A stretch of 64,000 nucleotides of DNA, from contig CALWYD010000001.1 in assembly GCA_944385675.1 (NCBI GenBank), positions 1 through 64,000 on the forward strand, read 5' to 3'. The translations under genes were made by a program, and so were the position numbers. Below the pieces are notes generated by a model. That model was not told the DNA's origin. It did not search any database and was given only the letters and a program-made list of their open reading frames with translations. Source of the DNA: an uncultured Oscillospiraceae bacterium. Its GTDB lineage: Bacteria > Bacillota > Clostridia > Oscillospirales > Oscillospiraceae. Each line of letters starts with the position of its first letter. The stretch's first letter is position 1. This document shows positions 53,883 to 62,491 of this stretch, one piece after another.

Positions 53883-53907
53883 ATCGTATGACGATATTAT
53901 AGGGCGA
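53871..53907 (+). promoter_or_regulatory. PadR operator palindrome
   Basis: Perfect 17-nt arms TCGCCCTATAATATCGT and ACGATATTATAGGGCGA separated by ATG. The left arm contains the -10 and the transcription start falls in the centre, so bound repressor would block polymerase. Confidence 0.85.
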
Positions 53908-53931
53908 TTTTATGAAATGGAGGCATGTTAT

Positions 53932-54243
53932 GTGGGCGGAAAAGAGCGTGGAGCATTAACAGAGCCTATGTTCTATGTTCTGATGTCTTTCCTGCGGCGA
54001 GACATGTGCGGGATTGATATAACGGAGTTTGTGGAACACAAAACCAGGGGCCGGGTCCGTCTGGGGCCTGGTACCCTCTATACCCTGCTGGGAAAGTTCC
54101 AGGAAAGTGGGCTTATTAAGGAGATCCAGGTGGATGGACGTAAGCGTACCTACCGAATTACGCCAAAGGGCCGAGCGGCCTATCAAGAGGAGCTGGAGCG
54201 GCTGCGGGCCTGTATACGGGACGGTGAGGGGGAGATGTTATGA
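53932..54243 (+). CDS. PadR family transcriptional repressor
   Basis: A 103-aa winged-helix repressor. GALTEPMFYVLMSFLRR, LGPGTLYTLLGKFQESGLI and RKRTYRITPKGRAAYQEEL are the PadR DNA-binding blocks, with a short dimerisation helix at the end. The start is GTG 53932, because GGAGG lies 8 nt upstream and the predicted transcript begins near 53889; longer frames start before the promoter. It probably represses itself and the DUF2812 gene downstream. Confidence 0.92.
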   Translation: MGGKERGALTEPMFYVLMSFLRRDMCGIDITEFVEHKTRGRVRLGPGTLYTLLGKFQESGLIKEIQVDGRKRTYRITPKGRAAYQEELERLRACIRDGEGEML

Positions 54244-54444
54244 TCAAAGCCGTGGCTCCCCTAAGGGGGTTGAACTGTTATATCATTCCAAAGTCGGCCC
54301 ATATGGAAGGAAAGGGGCTATGCAAAAATTTTTTCAAAATCCGCAAATTCAACCCGCAAAGGCCACAAAAATTTTCGTTCTTGCAGAGGACGTTTCTCTC
54401 ATACCGAAGGGCCGGCAGACGCCTACTGTGAAAGGAGCAGCTCC

Positions 54445-55653
54445 ATGAACCGCGTTTATAAACTTACCCCAGTGAGCCAATATGATGTTGCCGGCGTGGA
54501 GAGCTGGCTGTCCGATATGGCCCGGCGGGGACTGTACCTTAAAAAATTCCGCCCCCTGTTCTGCACTTTTACCCGGGGGGCGCCCGGGCAGATCCGATAC
54601 CGCCTGGAACCCCACCGCCGTGCGCTTGACGATGAGCTGCCCCAATCCATGCTGGAGCTTTATAAGCAGTTTGGCTGGGACTGTGTGGATGAGGTCAATC
54701 GCTCTCTGCTCATTTTCTCCACCCGGGATCCAGAGGCCCCGGAATTGCACACTGACCCCGAGCTGCAGTGGAAACAGTGGCATCAGCTCTACAAGTCGGT
54801 ACGGGCAAGCTTTGTGTTCGACCTTGTGCTGGCTTTGCTGCTGCCCGCATTCATAGGATATCTGCTGTTGGGAAACGGCACACCAGTACTCAATTTTATC
54901 CAAAACTCCATTCTTCCTCTGACCTTGTTGGAGGTATGGTTGATTGCTTATCTGGTAGCGGCCCTGCAGGATATCAATCTCCTTTCCGCTGTCTCCCGGC
55001 AATTGAAGGAGGGTGTGGCTCTGGATCACCGGGCGCTCTATCCCCGGCGCAGGCCAATGGCTGTTCTGGGCTTTTTGACCTCCCTGATAATTTTAATGGT
55101 GCTGGTGGTGGGACACTACATCCTTCCCTTTACAGGAAGCGGTATTCGCCCCTTAGAGCAAGTGGAAAATTTTACGCCTCTGTCTTTGGCCAACCTGGAG
55201 GGTGGAGAGTATCACCCTGACTCTTTCTCAGTCAACGGGCTTGACTACGCCAATTTTTGCCGACAGGAGCACTATCTGCTGTGCTGGCATCAGTGGGAGG
55301 TGGTAGAGAGCGGCGTGATGGAAGCGGGCGATATCTGGGTACGAATGGAGATCCAGTGGTATGACCTGTCCCTCCCTTTCCTGGCACGTCCTTTGGCTCA
55401 GGAGCAGATTGACTCCGCAACAAAGCTGGATGACGATATCTGGTGGACCGCCCCGGAGGATGAGGCACGCACCTGGAGCATTACCCAGTATCCCGGACTG
55501 GGATGCGATTACCTGGCGGTGGCACAGGATGGGAACCGCACCTTCCAGGTCGCCGCTGCTGCCCTGGGGAGCCGGGTGGCTGTGGTGCGGTACACCGGGC
55601 ACGGCGACTTGTCCCTGCATCTGCAGGAGCTGGCTGCCATGGTAAAAAGTTGA
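54445..55653 (+). CDS. DUF2812 domain-containing membrane protein
   Basis: A 402-aa protein. The N-terminal DUF2812 domain (about residues 10-110; ESWLSDMARRGLYLKKFRP) is followed by helices near 120-142, 150-175 and 200-225, and then a roughly 170-residue soluble domain that I do not recognise. PadR-DUF2812 pairs are common in Firmicutes and suspected in envelope or drug stress, but no function is established. ATG with AAAGGAG. The 200-nt gap after padR holds no convincing gene. Confidence 0.85.
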   Translation: MNRVYKLTPVSQYDVAGVESWLSDMARRGLYLKKFRPLFCTFTRGAPGQIRYRLEPHRRALDDELPQSMLELYKQFGWDCVDEVNRSLLIFSTRDPEAPELHTDPELQWKQWHQLYKSVRASFVFDLVLALLLPAFIGYLLLGNGTPVLNFIQNSILPLTLLEVWLIAYLVAALQDINLLSAVSRQLKEGVALDHRALYPRRRPMAVLGFLTSLIILMVLVVGHYILPFTGSGIRPLEQVENFTPLSLANLEGGEYHPDSFSVNGLDYANFCRQEHYLLCWHQWEVVESGVMEAGDIWVRMEIQWYDLSLPFLARPLAQEQIDSATKLDDDIWWTAPEDEARTWSITQYPGLGCDYLAVAQDGNRTFQVAAAALGSRVAVVRYTGHGDLSLHLQELAAMVKS

Positions 55654-55720
55654 CTTCGGTTTTTGAAAACTCCTCAATGTGCCCACAGGGGCATTTGGAA
55701 ACAGGACGAGACAGCATAAA

Positions 55721-55752
55721 AAAGACCTGCGGCACAAAAGTCGCAGGTCTTT
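55721..55752. terminator. Bidirectional terminator
   Basis: An 11-bp stem AAAGACCTGCG/CGCAGGTCTTT with a 10-nt loop, T/A-flanked, between convergent DUF2812 and Toprim genes. It overlaps the Toprim gene stop codon. Confidence 0.88.
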
Positions 55753-56362
55753 ATATCAAGTTCAGGATATGCCTGACCTCCTCCCGGCTATAACAGCTGT
55801 TCAGCACAGCCAGCAGGGCGTTAGCGCTCATGTGTTCAGGCAGTTCCAGCTTCCGTAACAGCGCTTGGCGCCTTTGGGCACTGTCTGCTCCGCCGGAGAG
55901 GCCGGCCCGCATCAGATCTGCCTTAGTCAAAGACGGCTGAGCCCGTTCTGCCATGGGCAGCTCATCCAAAAAAGTAGCTTGCGCTCTGCGCAGCACTTCT
56001 TTTAAAACTTGGGGCGGCATTCCCTCTACCCCCAGCTTTCCCTCTTTTCCGGGACGCCGCTTTCGCCGCTCCTTGCCGTACACATCCGGAATATAGGCAT
56101 GTTTCAGCTGCTGGGCAGGCAAAGCGCCACGGATGCGGTTTCGGATGATGAAGCCGGCTGCGTCTGAGTCGGTGAGTACAATAAGCCCCCGGCGCTCAGC
56201 CACCCGGCGCAACAATGCCATCTGCTCTGGATTTTTGAAAATGCCAAAACCAGATGTCTCCAAAATTAAGGTATCTACCACCTGGGACAGGGTGTCTTTG
56301 TCATACCGCCCCTCCACTACAATGGCCTCCCGGACACGAAGCAGCTCTCTCCCCTCTCTCAT
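55751..56362 (-). CDS. Toprim/DUF4093 protein, RNase M5-like
   Basis: A 203-aa protein. The Toprim domain has the catalytic Glu in VVEGRYDKDTL and DxD in LTDSDAAGF, as in RNase M5, which matures 5S rRNA. The C-terminal half is DUF4093 (from about residue 110), not seen in classical RnmV. No ksgA neighbour. The start ATG overlaps the holA stop (ATGA); longer frame excluded. Nuclease role plausible but not proven. Confidence 0.85.
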   Translation of the reverse strand: MREGRELLRVREAIVVEGRYDKDTLSQVVDTLILETSGFGIFKNPEQMALLRRVAERRGLIVLTDSDAAGFIIRNRIRGALPAQQLKHAYIPDVYGKERRKRRPGKEGKLGVEGMPPQVLKEVLRRAQATFLDELPMAERAQPSLTKADLMRAGLSGGADSAQRRQALLRKLELPEHMSANALLAVLNSCYSREEVRHILNLI

Positions 56363-57420
56363 CGTGGTCCACCACCCCCCCTGCACGCAGGGGCAGCCAG
56401 CTTCAGTAACAGAGTGGTCAACAGCTCCCGTCCATCCTGTCCGGTGGATTTCATGGCAAAATCCGTCTGTCCGCACAGCACAACAGCCTGGCGGCACCAG
56501 GGCAAAGTAAAGCGCCGGGCACTGCGCATCAGCTTGTCTGCGGAATAGGGTTTAAGCCCAAAGAGAGCAGATAACCATTGACTCCCCTCTCCTTTCTCCA
56601 AGGCAAGGCGTGCACAGTAGATTTGGCGCATCTGCCGACCCAGGGACCACATGATTTTCACTGGAGGTTCCTGCATCTGGTTCAGCTCTCCCAACACTGC
56701 TGCCGCCCGATCAAAGTTTTTCTCGCCAATGGCGTCAGTCATGCGGAAGACAACCGCATCCAGTTGGGGGGTAGCCACCGCTTCCATGTCCTGGCGGGTA
56801 ATATGAGGCTGTTTGGCATAGGCCCCTATCTTCTCAATTTCTCCAATCAGATTGTGCATAAGATCGCCGCACAGGAAAATCAGTTCCTGGGCCAGGCGGG
56901 TATCAATGTCTTTTCCCAAAGCCCGGAAGCGCCGCCGCACCCAACCTACCAACTCCTCCTGTTCCTGGCGGACAAAGTTAGCTATTGTGCCGTATTGCTT
57001 CAGGGCCCCGGCCAGCTTTGTGCGTGCATCCCCCTTATAATCTATCAGGTCATAGAGGAACACAAGACAGACATAATCCGGAAGTTGGCTGAAGATGCGG
57101 GCATACTCCTCCCGATCCCCCTCCCCCGCCTTAAACAGGTCATAGTCTGTGACCAGTACCAGAGTGCGCTGGGACATCATGGGCAAACAGTCTACAGCTT
57201 GCTCCAGGGTCCGGGGGGACATATCCTTGGCTCCGATCTCATGCAGATTAAATTCCTTCATTCCTCCTGTTAAAATCAGATCCCGCAGCCTGCCCAAATA
57301 GTAGTCCCGAAGGTATGTCTCCTCCCCATGGAGTACATATAACTTGCCTGGCGTGCCGTCAGCCAGATCTTTTTTCAGCTTCTGATAGCCGGAGGTGTCC
57401 GGCTTGGATTTTGGGGGCAT
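56359..57420 (-). CDS. holA: DNA polymerase III delta subunit
   Basis: A clamp-loader subunit that opens the beta sliding clamp. 353 aa. KLYVLHGEETYLRDYYLGRL at the N-terminus, then an AAA+-like middle region with LVLVTDYDLFK and a C-terminal helical collar. Located directly after comEC, as in many Firmicutes. The ATG has an AAGGAGG-type site. Confidence 0.93.
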   Translation of the reverse strand: MPPKSKPDTSGYQKLKKDLADGTPGKLYVLHGEETYLRDYYLGRLRDLILTGGMKEFNLHEIGAKDMSPRTLEQAVDCLPMMSQRTLVLVTDYDLFKAGEGDREEYARIFSQLPDYVCLVFLYDLIDYKGDARTKLAGALKQYGTIANFVRQEQEELVGWVRRRFRALGKDIDTRLAQELIFLCGDLMHNLIGEIEKIGAYAKQPHITRQDMEAVATPQLDAVVFRMTDAIGEKNFDRAAAVLGELNQMQEPPVKIMWSLGRQMRQIYCARLALEKGEGSQWLSALFGLKPYSADKLMRSARRFTLPWCRQAVVLCGQTDFAMKSTGQDGRELLTTLLLKLAAPACRGGGGPR

Positions 57421-57448
57421 CGGTATTCCTCCTTATCTGCCCGGAGTG

Positions 57449-59755
57449 CTACGCCACCTCCCGGCCGCTGGCCTGGATAGTGACAGTTCCCTGTAAATCA
57501 GTGCGGTAGATTTCCGCCCCAACATGGGCCAATCGCTCCAGTGTCTCTGGCGCTGGGTGCCCATAACGGTTGTTCTCTCCGGCAGATATCACCGCAATCT
57601 CCGGGCGAACAGCTTCCAAAAAAGTCTGGGTAGTGGATGTTCCAGATCCGTGGTGTCCTGCTACCAATAACTCAATATCTTGTAAACAGGCATGGCTGAG
57701 CAAAAGTTCCTCCACCTCTCCGCTCATGTCTCCGGTCACCAATACATCAAAATTGCCAGCGGTAGCCACCAGGGTCAGACCAAGTTCATTGGTATCTGTT
57801 CCCTCTCCAAGCGGTGCATAGAGTGTAAAAGTGTTCCCATTTTCCAGTTGATAAATTGTGTCCGTATGGATAAAGCGCACTGGAATCCCGTCCCGGGCGG
57901 CCAGAGTTAAAATCTCCTCCCGCAACCCGTCTCCCTCTTCCACATCGGGCAATGCAATGGCGGATACCTCCACGCGCTCCAGCAGTTGGGAGACGCCGTT
58001 GGCGTGGTCGGTATGGTAGTGGGAAAGTATCAGCAAATCCAACCGGCTGCGACCCAGGGCCTGGATATAGTCTGCGGCGACATCTCCGGCGTTGTCTGTC
58101 CCGTCGCCGCCGCAGTCCACCATGGTTAGAAAATCGCCGGAACGAATCAGCACGCTCTGTCCCTGTCCCACATCCAGTACCACCACCGTCAGTTCCCCTG
58201 TCTGAAAACTGGCGGCGGTCAACAGCAGGGAGACGCAAAAGGCGGATATACAGGCACAGCCTGGAATTACAACACGTTTGCTTCCACGCATTATCAACCC
58301 GGCTGCCAGCAGCAGATAGGACAAAATCAGCCATGCCTTATAGTAGAAGCTATCCAAAGGTACACTGGACAGGGCTAGACCGCCCAGTAGTTCAATCACC
58401 CAGTTCACATACCGTGCCAGCCACACAAAGGGAAAGGCCAGCAGATGTCCCAAGGCAGGTAGCGCTCCGCCTAGAAGCCCCAGAAGAAAACCGCCAAAGA
58501 ATACCAGGCTTACCGTGTCAATGACCAGTAAATTGGATAAAGGTGCAATGACTGACAGGTACCCAAAATGTACTGCCACCAGAGGTATTGTGAACACCAT
58601 AGCCCCTAAAGTGGTAGCCACTGCGGAGATACAGGCTCTCAACACTCCGGCTGCAATCCGCCGTTGTTTTCTTCCATGCTCCAGCCCAAACAGGGCCATC
58701 ATGCTGCGGCCTGTCCTCTCTGAAAACAATTCGATCCCAGCCACTGATGCAAAAGAGAGCTGCAAACCCACATGAGCAGCAGAAAAGGGGTTCCAAATCA
58801 GCAGAAACATGAGCGCCACTCCAAGGCTGGTAGGCCCGTCCCGCTCCCGCCGCAGCAGGGGCGCAACTTGCAGCATCAGAATCATCACTGCCGCGCGGGT
58901 CACCGAAGGGGTATTACCCGCCACGCCGGCAAAGAGTACCACCCATACACTGGTCACCCCAGCGGTACTCCTCTTCCCCTTCCCCAATATCCAGGAAAGC
59001 ATTTCTGCCAGCACAGACAGATGCATTCCTGATACGACCACCATATGGGAGAGGCCCGTGCGTTGGAGAGAAGACGTAAAGGAATCAGACAAGTTATCCC
59101 TGTTACCTGTCACCAAGGCCTGAACCAGCCCAACGGTATCGGGAGAGAAGCTGTGCTCAATTCCTCTTTTCAGGTAATTTGCCAACAGGGCCGGCCAAAC
59201 ACGTACTGCAGGCAGCTGAGGCCTGTCAATGTCCAGTGCACCGTAAGTCTGTCCCAAAAGGAAGATTCCTTTGGCGGTGTAATAGGTAATTTCCTCTCCT
59301 GAAAACGTATGATTTGCCAGCGTGCAGTGGGTGACGGCGGTAATGTGGTCACCCGGGCGAAGCTCAGCCCCCTGCTCGTCGGTATAGATCACCGCCCGCA
59401 CTCCGGTTACATCCTCTGCGCTGCCGCGAACCAGAACAGAATATCCATAGTCCGTCTGCTGCGGGTACTCCTCCACCATCCCCTGAAGGAGCACGGTCTT
59501 GTCATCCAATGTTTGAACGGGCCGGAAGAAGAGGGCTGTGTAGGCAGCTGTCCAAACAAAGCCCGCGGATAATCCCCATAGGGCCAGCACTACAGCCATC
59601 CGCCGCCGGACCATCCCCCTCATAACAAAACAACAAAAGACGGCCAACCCAGCGAAAAGGGCGCCCACAGGGACCAGCACTGTCTCCCTCACAGGGCCAT
59701 TGGCTGCGAATACGGCAACAGAGAAGGAAAACGCCACGATCGCCAGCTTACGCAC
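57449..59755 (-). CDS. comEC: ComEC/Rec2 family DNA-uptake channel protein
   Basis: A 768-aa membrane protein that in competent bacteria carries single-stranded DNA across the membrane. Order: N-terminal helices and an OB-like external domain (DUF4131), the competence domain (LSHMVVVSGMHLSVLAEML; TRAAVMILMLQVAPLLRR), and a C-terminal metallo-beta-lactamase domain with SHYHTDHANG and VAGHHGSGTS. The start is GTG 59755, with AAGGAG; the longer frame to 59875 has no site. No comEA or comEB in the window, so competence is unproven. Confidence 0.92.
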   Translation of the reverse strand: MRKLAIVAFSFSVAVFAANGPVRETVLVPVGALFAGLAVFCCFVMRGMVRRRMAVVLALWGLSAGFVWTAAYTALFFRPVQTLDDKTVLLQGMVEEYPQQTDYGYSVLVRGSAEDVTGVRAVIYTDEQGAELRPGDHITAVTHCTLANHTFSGEEITYYTAKGIFLLGQTYGALDIDRPQLPAVRVWPALLANYLKRGIEHSFSPDTVGLVQALVTGNRDNLSDSFTSSLQRTGLSHMVVVSGMHLSVLAEMLSWILGKGKRSTAGVTSVWVVLFAGVAGNTPSVTRAAVMILMLQVAPLLRRERDGPTSLGVALMFLLIWNPFSAAHVGLQLSFASVAGIELFSERTGRSMMALFGLEHGRKQRRIAAGVLRACISAVATTLGAMVFTIPLVAVHFGYLSVIAPLSNLLVIDTVSLVFFGGFLLGLLGGALPALGHLLAFPFVWLARYVNWVIELLGGLALSSVPLDSFYYKAWLILSYLLLAAGLIMRGSKRVVIPGCACISAFCVSLLLTAASFQTGELTVVVLDVGQGQSVLIRSGDFLTMVDCGGDGTDNAGDVAADYIQALGRSRLDLLILSHYHTDHANGVSQLLERVEVSAIALPDVEEGDGLREEILTLAARDGIPVRFIHTDTIYQLENGNTFTLYAPLGEGTDTNELGLTLVATAGNFDVLVTGDMSGEVEELLLSHACLQDIELLVAGHHGSGTSTTQTFLEAVRPEIAVISAGENNRYGHPAPETLERLAHVGAEIYRTDLQGTVTIQASGREVA

Positions 59756-59997
59756 AGCGCCTCTCTCCTTCCCTGCAGCAGTTATAAACAGTTTACCGTG
59801 TTTAAAGAAAAATTGCAAGGGCCCAGAAAGGCCCTCTCCTTCCGCCACCCTTCGACCCCGTCCTGTCTGTTCCACACTTCTTTTCCCGAACTGTGGCGAG
59901 AGGGTGGGAAACTTGCGATCGGTTTTTCTTCCCTCTTGTTACAACATACTATATAATGTGGTCATAAACCGTCAATACAAGAGAGGGGCACAAGATA

Positions 59998-60264
59998 ATG
60001 GAACTTGAATTGGCCAGTCGGCAATGGGTTGACCAGCGTGGGGACAGGCGTAGTTTCCACTATTACCTGGTGGTAGACCAGGTAGAAACTCCGGGATTTT
60101 GCTGTGAAAATTATGGTGTCCGCATTGCGGAAGAGGGCGGTGAAAGTACCAAAATTCCCGCTATTACCACCAGCGCCATGCGCATTGATGAATTGATGAC
60201 ATTGTTGACAGAAAACCTAGTTGGACCTGCCGGACTGGCAGATGTGATCGCTGACTGGCTGTGA
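59998..60264 (+). CDS. DUF6514 family protein
   Basis: An 88-aa soluble protein of unknown role. YYLVVDQVETPGFCCENYGV, KIPAITTSAMRIDEL and LADVIADWL resemble the DUF6514 family, found in Clostridia. Start ATG with GAGAGG. A -10 like sequence (TATAAT at 59952-59957) overlaps CATACTATA, which also resembles sporulation sigma -10 elements; no -35 is convincing. Monocistronic, with a strong terminator. Confidence 0.75.
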   Translation: MELELASRQWVDQRGDRRSFHYYLVVDQVETPGFCCENYGVRIAEEGGESTKIPAITTSAMRIDELMTLLTENLVGPAGLADVIADWL

Positions 60265-60279
60265 TAGCTATCTCTCCCT

Positions 60280-60318
60280 GAGAAAAGGGCCCCGCGGATA
60301 CCGCGGGGCCCTTTTCTC
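60280..60318. terminator. Strong bidirectional terminator
   Basis: Perfect 18-bp arms GAGAAAAGGGCCCCGCGG with a 3-nt loop, between the convergent DUF6514 gene and decarboxylase subunit genes. Confidence 0.92.
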
Positions 60319-60344
60319 CATTTTGCAGTCAACACCAGACCAGG

Positions 60345-60479
60345 TCAGCTCTTATGGTTTCGGTTGTCAAATTTCTGCAGCAGCATCACCAAAAGCGCAA
60401 TGATTCCCAGCACTACAAAAATGCCCAGCATTCCCTGGCCCATCATTTCCAATGCCTGCATTATATGATCCATATTCAT
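60345..60479 (-). CDS. Small OadG-like (gamma) subunit of a sodium-pump decarboxylase
   Basis: A 44-aa single-helix protein: ALEMMGQGMLGIFVVLGIIA, then LLVMLLQKF and a basic tail. This is the pattern of the short gamma subunits that anchor Na+-translocating decarboxylases. A strong AGGAGG precedes the ATG, and the gene sits 12 nt after the beta subunit. It is shorter than classical OadG (about 80 aa), lacking the Zn-binding tail. Confidence 0.78.
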   Translation of the reverse strand: MNMDHIMQALEMMGQGMLGIFVVLGIIALLVMLLQKFDNRNHKS

Positions 60480-60491
60480 TTCACTGCCTCC

Positions 60492-61646
60492 TTAACCGCC
60501 GATCAGGTGGACGGCACAATATTGAAGGACCACTCCGCCCGCTACCACGGAGGCAATCTGTCCGGAGACATTTGCCGCTACTGCATGCATCAGAAGATGG
60601 TTTTGCGGATCTGCCTCCTGGCCCAACCGCTCAATGACCCGGGACGACATAGGAAAAGCGGAGATACCCGCAGCCCCTACCATAGGATTTATCTTGTGGT
60701 TGGGGGTGAATAGGTTCAGTACCTTTACAAAAAGCACACCAACGACAGAGTCCAGAACGAAAGCTACCAGGCCCAGGGCCATGATCATCAGAGTTTCCAG
60801 CTTGACAAATTGCTCTGCCCGCATGGAAAAAGAAATGGTAATTCCAAGAAGCAGGGTAATTAGGTTGGCCAGTTCATTCTGCGCCGTTTGAGATAACGTG
60901 GAGAGTACCCCACATTCACGGATAAGGTTTCCAAACATTAAAAATCCAACCAGGGCCACAGAGGAGGGGGCAACCAGGCCGGCAATCACGGAAACAATAA
61001 TGGGAAACAGAATCCGTAGTCGGCGGGAAACTCCCTGGGCCTTGTAAGGCATGCGCATGGCCCGGTCTTTTTTGGTGGTGACCAGCTTAATGGCAAAGGG
61101 CTGGATAATGGGAACAAGTGCCATATAGGAGTAGGCCGCCACCGCAATAGCCCCTACATAATTGGATCTGAGAATCTGGGATACGAGAAGTGAGGTGGGG
61201 CCATCAGCCGCTCCGATAATTCCAATGGATGCGGCATCCTTCATGTCAAATCCAAGGGCGGCGGCAATCAGGATGGTCAGGAAAATTCCCGCCTGGGCCG
61301 CTGCCCCGCACAAAAACAACCTTGGATTTGCTAACAGAGGTCCAAAATCAATCATAGCCCCGATACCAATAAACAGCAAAATTGGCATGGCCTCACTGGC
61401 TTCAATTCCTACTTCAAACAACCACTGTATAATACCTGGTGTTTCCCCAATGCCCTGGGTCATCTGGTTTACTACCCCGGACATGGGCAGGTTAACCAGG
61501 ATAGCGCCAAACCCCATTGGCATCAACAGGGATGGCTCGAGCCCCTTTGCAATAGCAAGCCAGATCAACAGGCCCCCTACCAGATACATGACCGCCTGCT
61601 GCCATGTGACGGATAGCAGTCCTTCCCACAGAAATGCCATACCCAC
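60492..61646 (-). CDS. Sodium ion-translocating decarboxylase beta subunit
   Basis: A 384-aa membrane subunit that couples carboxyl-biotin decarboxylation to Na+ export in OadB/MmdB/GcdB enzymes. IGAADGPTSLLVS has the key Asp, and NPMVGAAGISAFPMSSR has the Asn, Gly, Ser and Arg in the spacing known from Klebsiella OadB (N373, G377, S382, R389). The ion-path residues are therefore intact. No alpha (carboxyltransferase) or biotin carrier gene is in the operon. The start has AAAAGGAG. Expression is under a yybP-ykoY riboswitch, which is unexpected for a catabolic pump. Confidence 0.92.
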   Translation of the reverse strand: MGMAFLWEGLLSVTWQQAVMYLVGGLLIWLAIAKGLEPSLLMPMGFGAILVNLPMSGVVNQMTQGIGETPGIIQWLFEVGIEASEAMPILLFIGIGAMIDFGPLLANPRLFLCGAAAQAGIFLTILIAAALGFDMKDAASIGIIGAADGPTSLLVSQILRSNYVGAIAVAAYSYMALVPIIQPFAIKLVTTKKDRAMRMPYKAQGVSRRLRILFPIIVSVIAGLVAPSSVALVGFLMFGNLIRECGVLSTLSQTAQNELANLITLLLGITISFSMRAEQFVKLETLMIMALGLVAFVLDSVVGVLFVKVLNLFTPNHKINPMVGAAGISAFPMSSRVIERLGQEADPQNHLLMHAVAANVSGQIASVVAGGVVLQYCAVHLIGG

Positions 61647-61714
61647 ATCTCCTTTTCTGCATGTTCTCTTTCGTTGGTTCCTTCTGGTTCAGTTTGCCCG
61701 ATTCACAATGAAAA

Positions 61715-61838
61715 AAGACCTGCGTTCCCTACAGGAACGCAGGTCTTGTCATTTCAGGCACGGCCAGAAGGAATCTACCTTCAGGGTTGTTGACACGTAC
61801 CGCGCGAACATTCCGCGCTGACTACTCCCCTTTGTTGT
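61715..61838 (-). promoter_or_regulatory. yybP-ykoY (Mn2+) riboswitch with terminator
   Basis: The minus-strand RNA has AAAGGGGAGTAG, a GCGCG/CGCGC hairpin, GTCAACA, a CCTGAAGG/CCTTCTGG hairpin, and TGACAAGACCT, the conserved set of yybP-ykoY aptamers. The last element continues into a 14-bp terminator stem (61715-61728 with 61734-61747) ending in a T run. In known cases Mn2+ binding prevents termination and turns the gene on. Confidence 0.88.
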
Positions 61839-61844
61839 GGGGTG

Positions 61845-61873
61845 ATCATATCACGCCCCACCGCCATTGTCAA
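61845..61873 (-). promoter_or_regulatory. Sigma-A promoter of the riboswitch-decarboxylase operon
   Basis: The minus strand has TTGACA (61868-61873), a 17-nt spacer and TATGAT (61845-61850). The predicted start at about 61838 is right at the aptamer 5' end. Confidence 0.85.
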
Positions 61874-61894
61874 GAAAAATCTGCCATCCTTGCT

Positions 61895-62467
61895 TTACAG
61901 GGCGGCTACAGCTGCCTCGATGGCGCCCTCCTCGCTCTGCATAGCTTTAAGGGTCAGCTCAAGCAGGCGATCTAATTCCCAGCCCAGCAGCTCGGCCCCG
62001 GACAGAATGACCTCCCGAGAGCAGCCGGCGGCAAACTTTTTGTCTTTAAATTTCTTTTTCAAAGACTTCAGTTCCATGTCCGCCACGCTCTTGGAGGGGC
62101 GCATCAAAGCGGCCGCCCCAATTAGCCCGGTCAGTTCATCGGTGGCATAGAGCACCTTCTCCATCTCATGTTCCGGCTTAATATCCACGCAAAGCCCCCA
62201 GCCATGGCAGGCGGTAGAGCGAATGATGCGCTCCTCTACCCCGGCCTGCCGCATCAGCTCCTGGGACTTTTTGCAGTGTTCCTCCGGCCACTGCTCAAAA
62301 TCCAAATCGTGAAGCAGCCCCACCAGAGACCAGTACTCCGCCTCATCCCCATATCCCAGTTCCCGAGCGTACCACCCCATCACATGTTCCACCGTGATAG
62401 CGTGGCGCAGATGAAACGGCTCTTTGTTGTAAGTGGTGAGCAGTTGCCAAGCTTCTTCCCTTGTCAT
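61895..62467 (-). CDS. HD domain protein (putative phosphohydrolase)
   Basis: A 190-aa soluble protein. H-x-HAITVEHVM, then the central LLHDLDFEQWPEEH (HD pair) and later YATDELTGLIGAAALMRP give a metal-dependent HD fold typical of predicted nucleotide hydrolases. Substrate unknown. The start is taken as ATG 62467; an in-frame TTG at 62476 is the alternative, and neither has a strong Shine-Dalgarno. It lies 24 nt after the degV-like gene. Confidence 0.82.
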   Translation of the reverse strand: MTREEAWQLLTTYNKEPFHLRHAITVEHVMGWYARELGYGDEAEYWSLVGLLHDLDFEQWPEEHCKKSQELMRQAGVEERIIRSTACHGWGLCVDIKPEHEMEKVLYATDELTGLIGAAALMRPSKSVADMELKSLKKKFKDKKFAAGCSREVILSGAELLGWELDRLLELTLKAMQSEEGAIEAAVAAL

Positions 62468-62491
62468 TGTTTCCAACCAGCTTTCTTTTGT

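Noticed and set aside
54240..54431. 63-codon frame overlapping the padR stop by ATGA
   Set aside because: The start overlap looks attractive, but the sequence is basic, lacks any recognisable domain and has no separate ribosome-binding site; the DUF2812 gene has its own strong site downstream.
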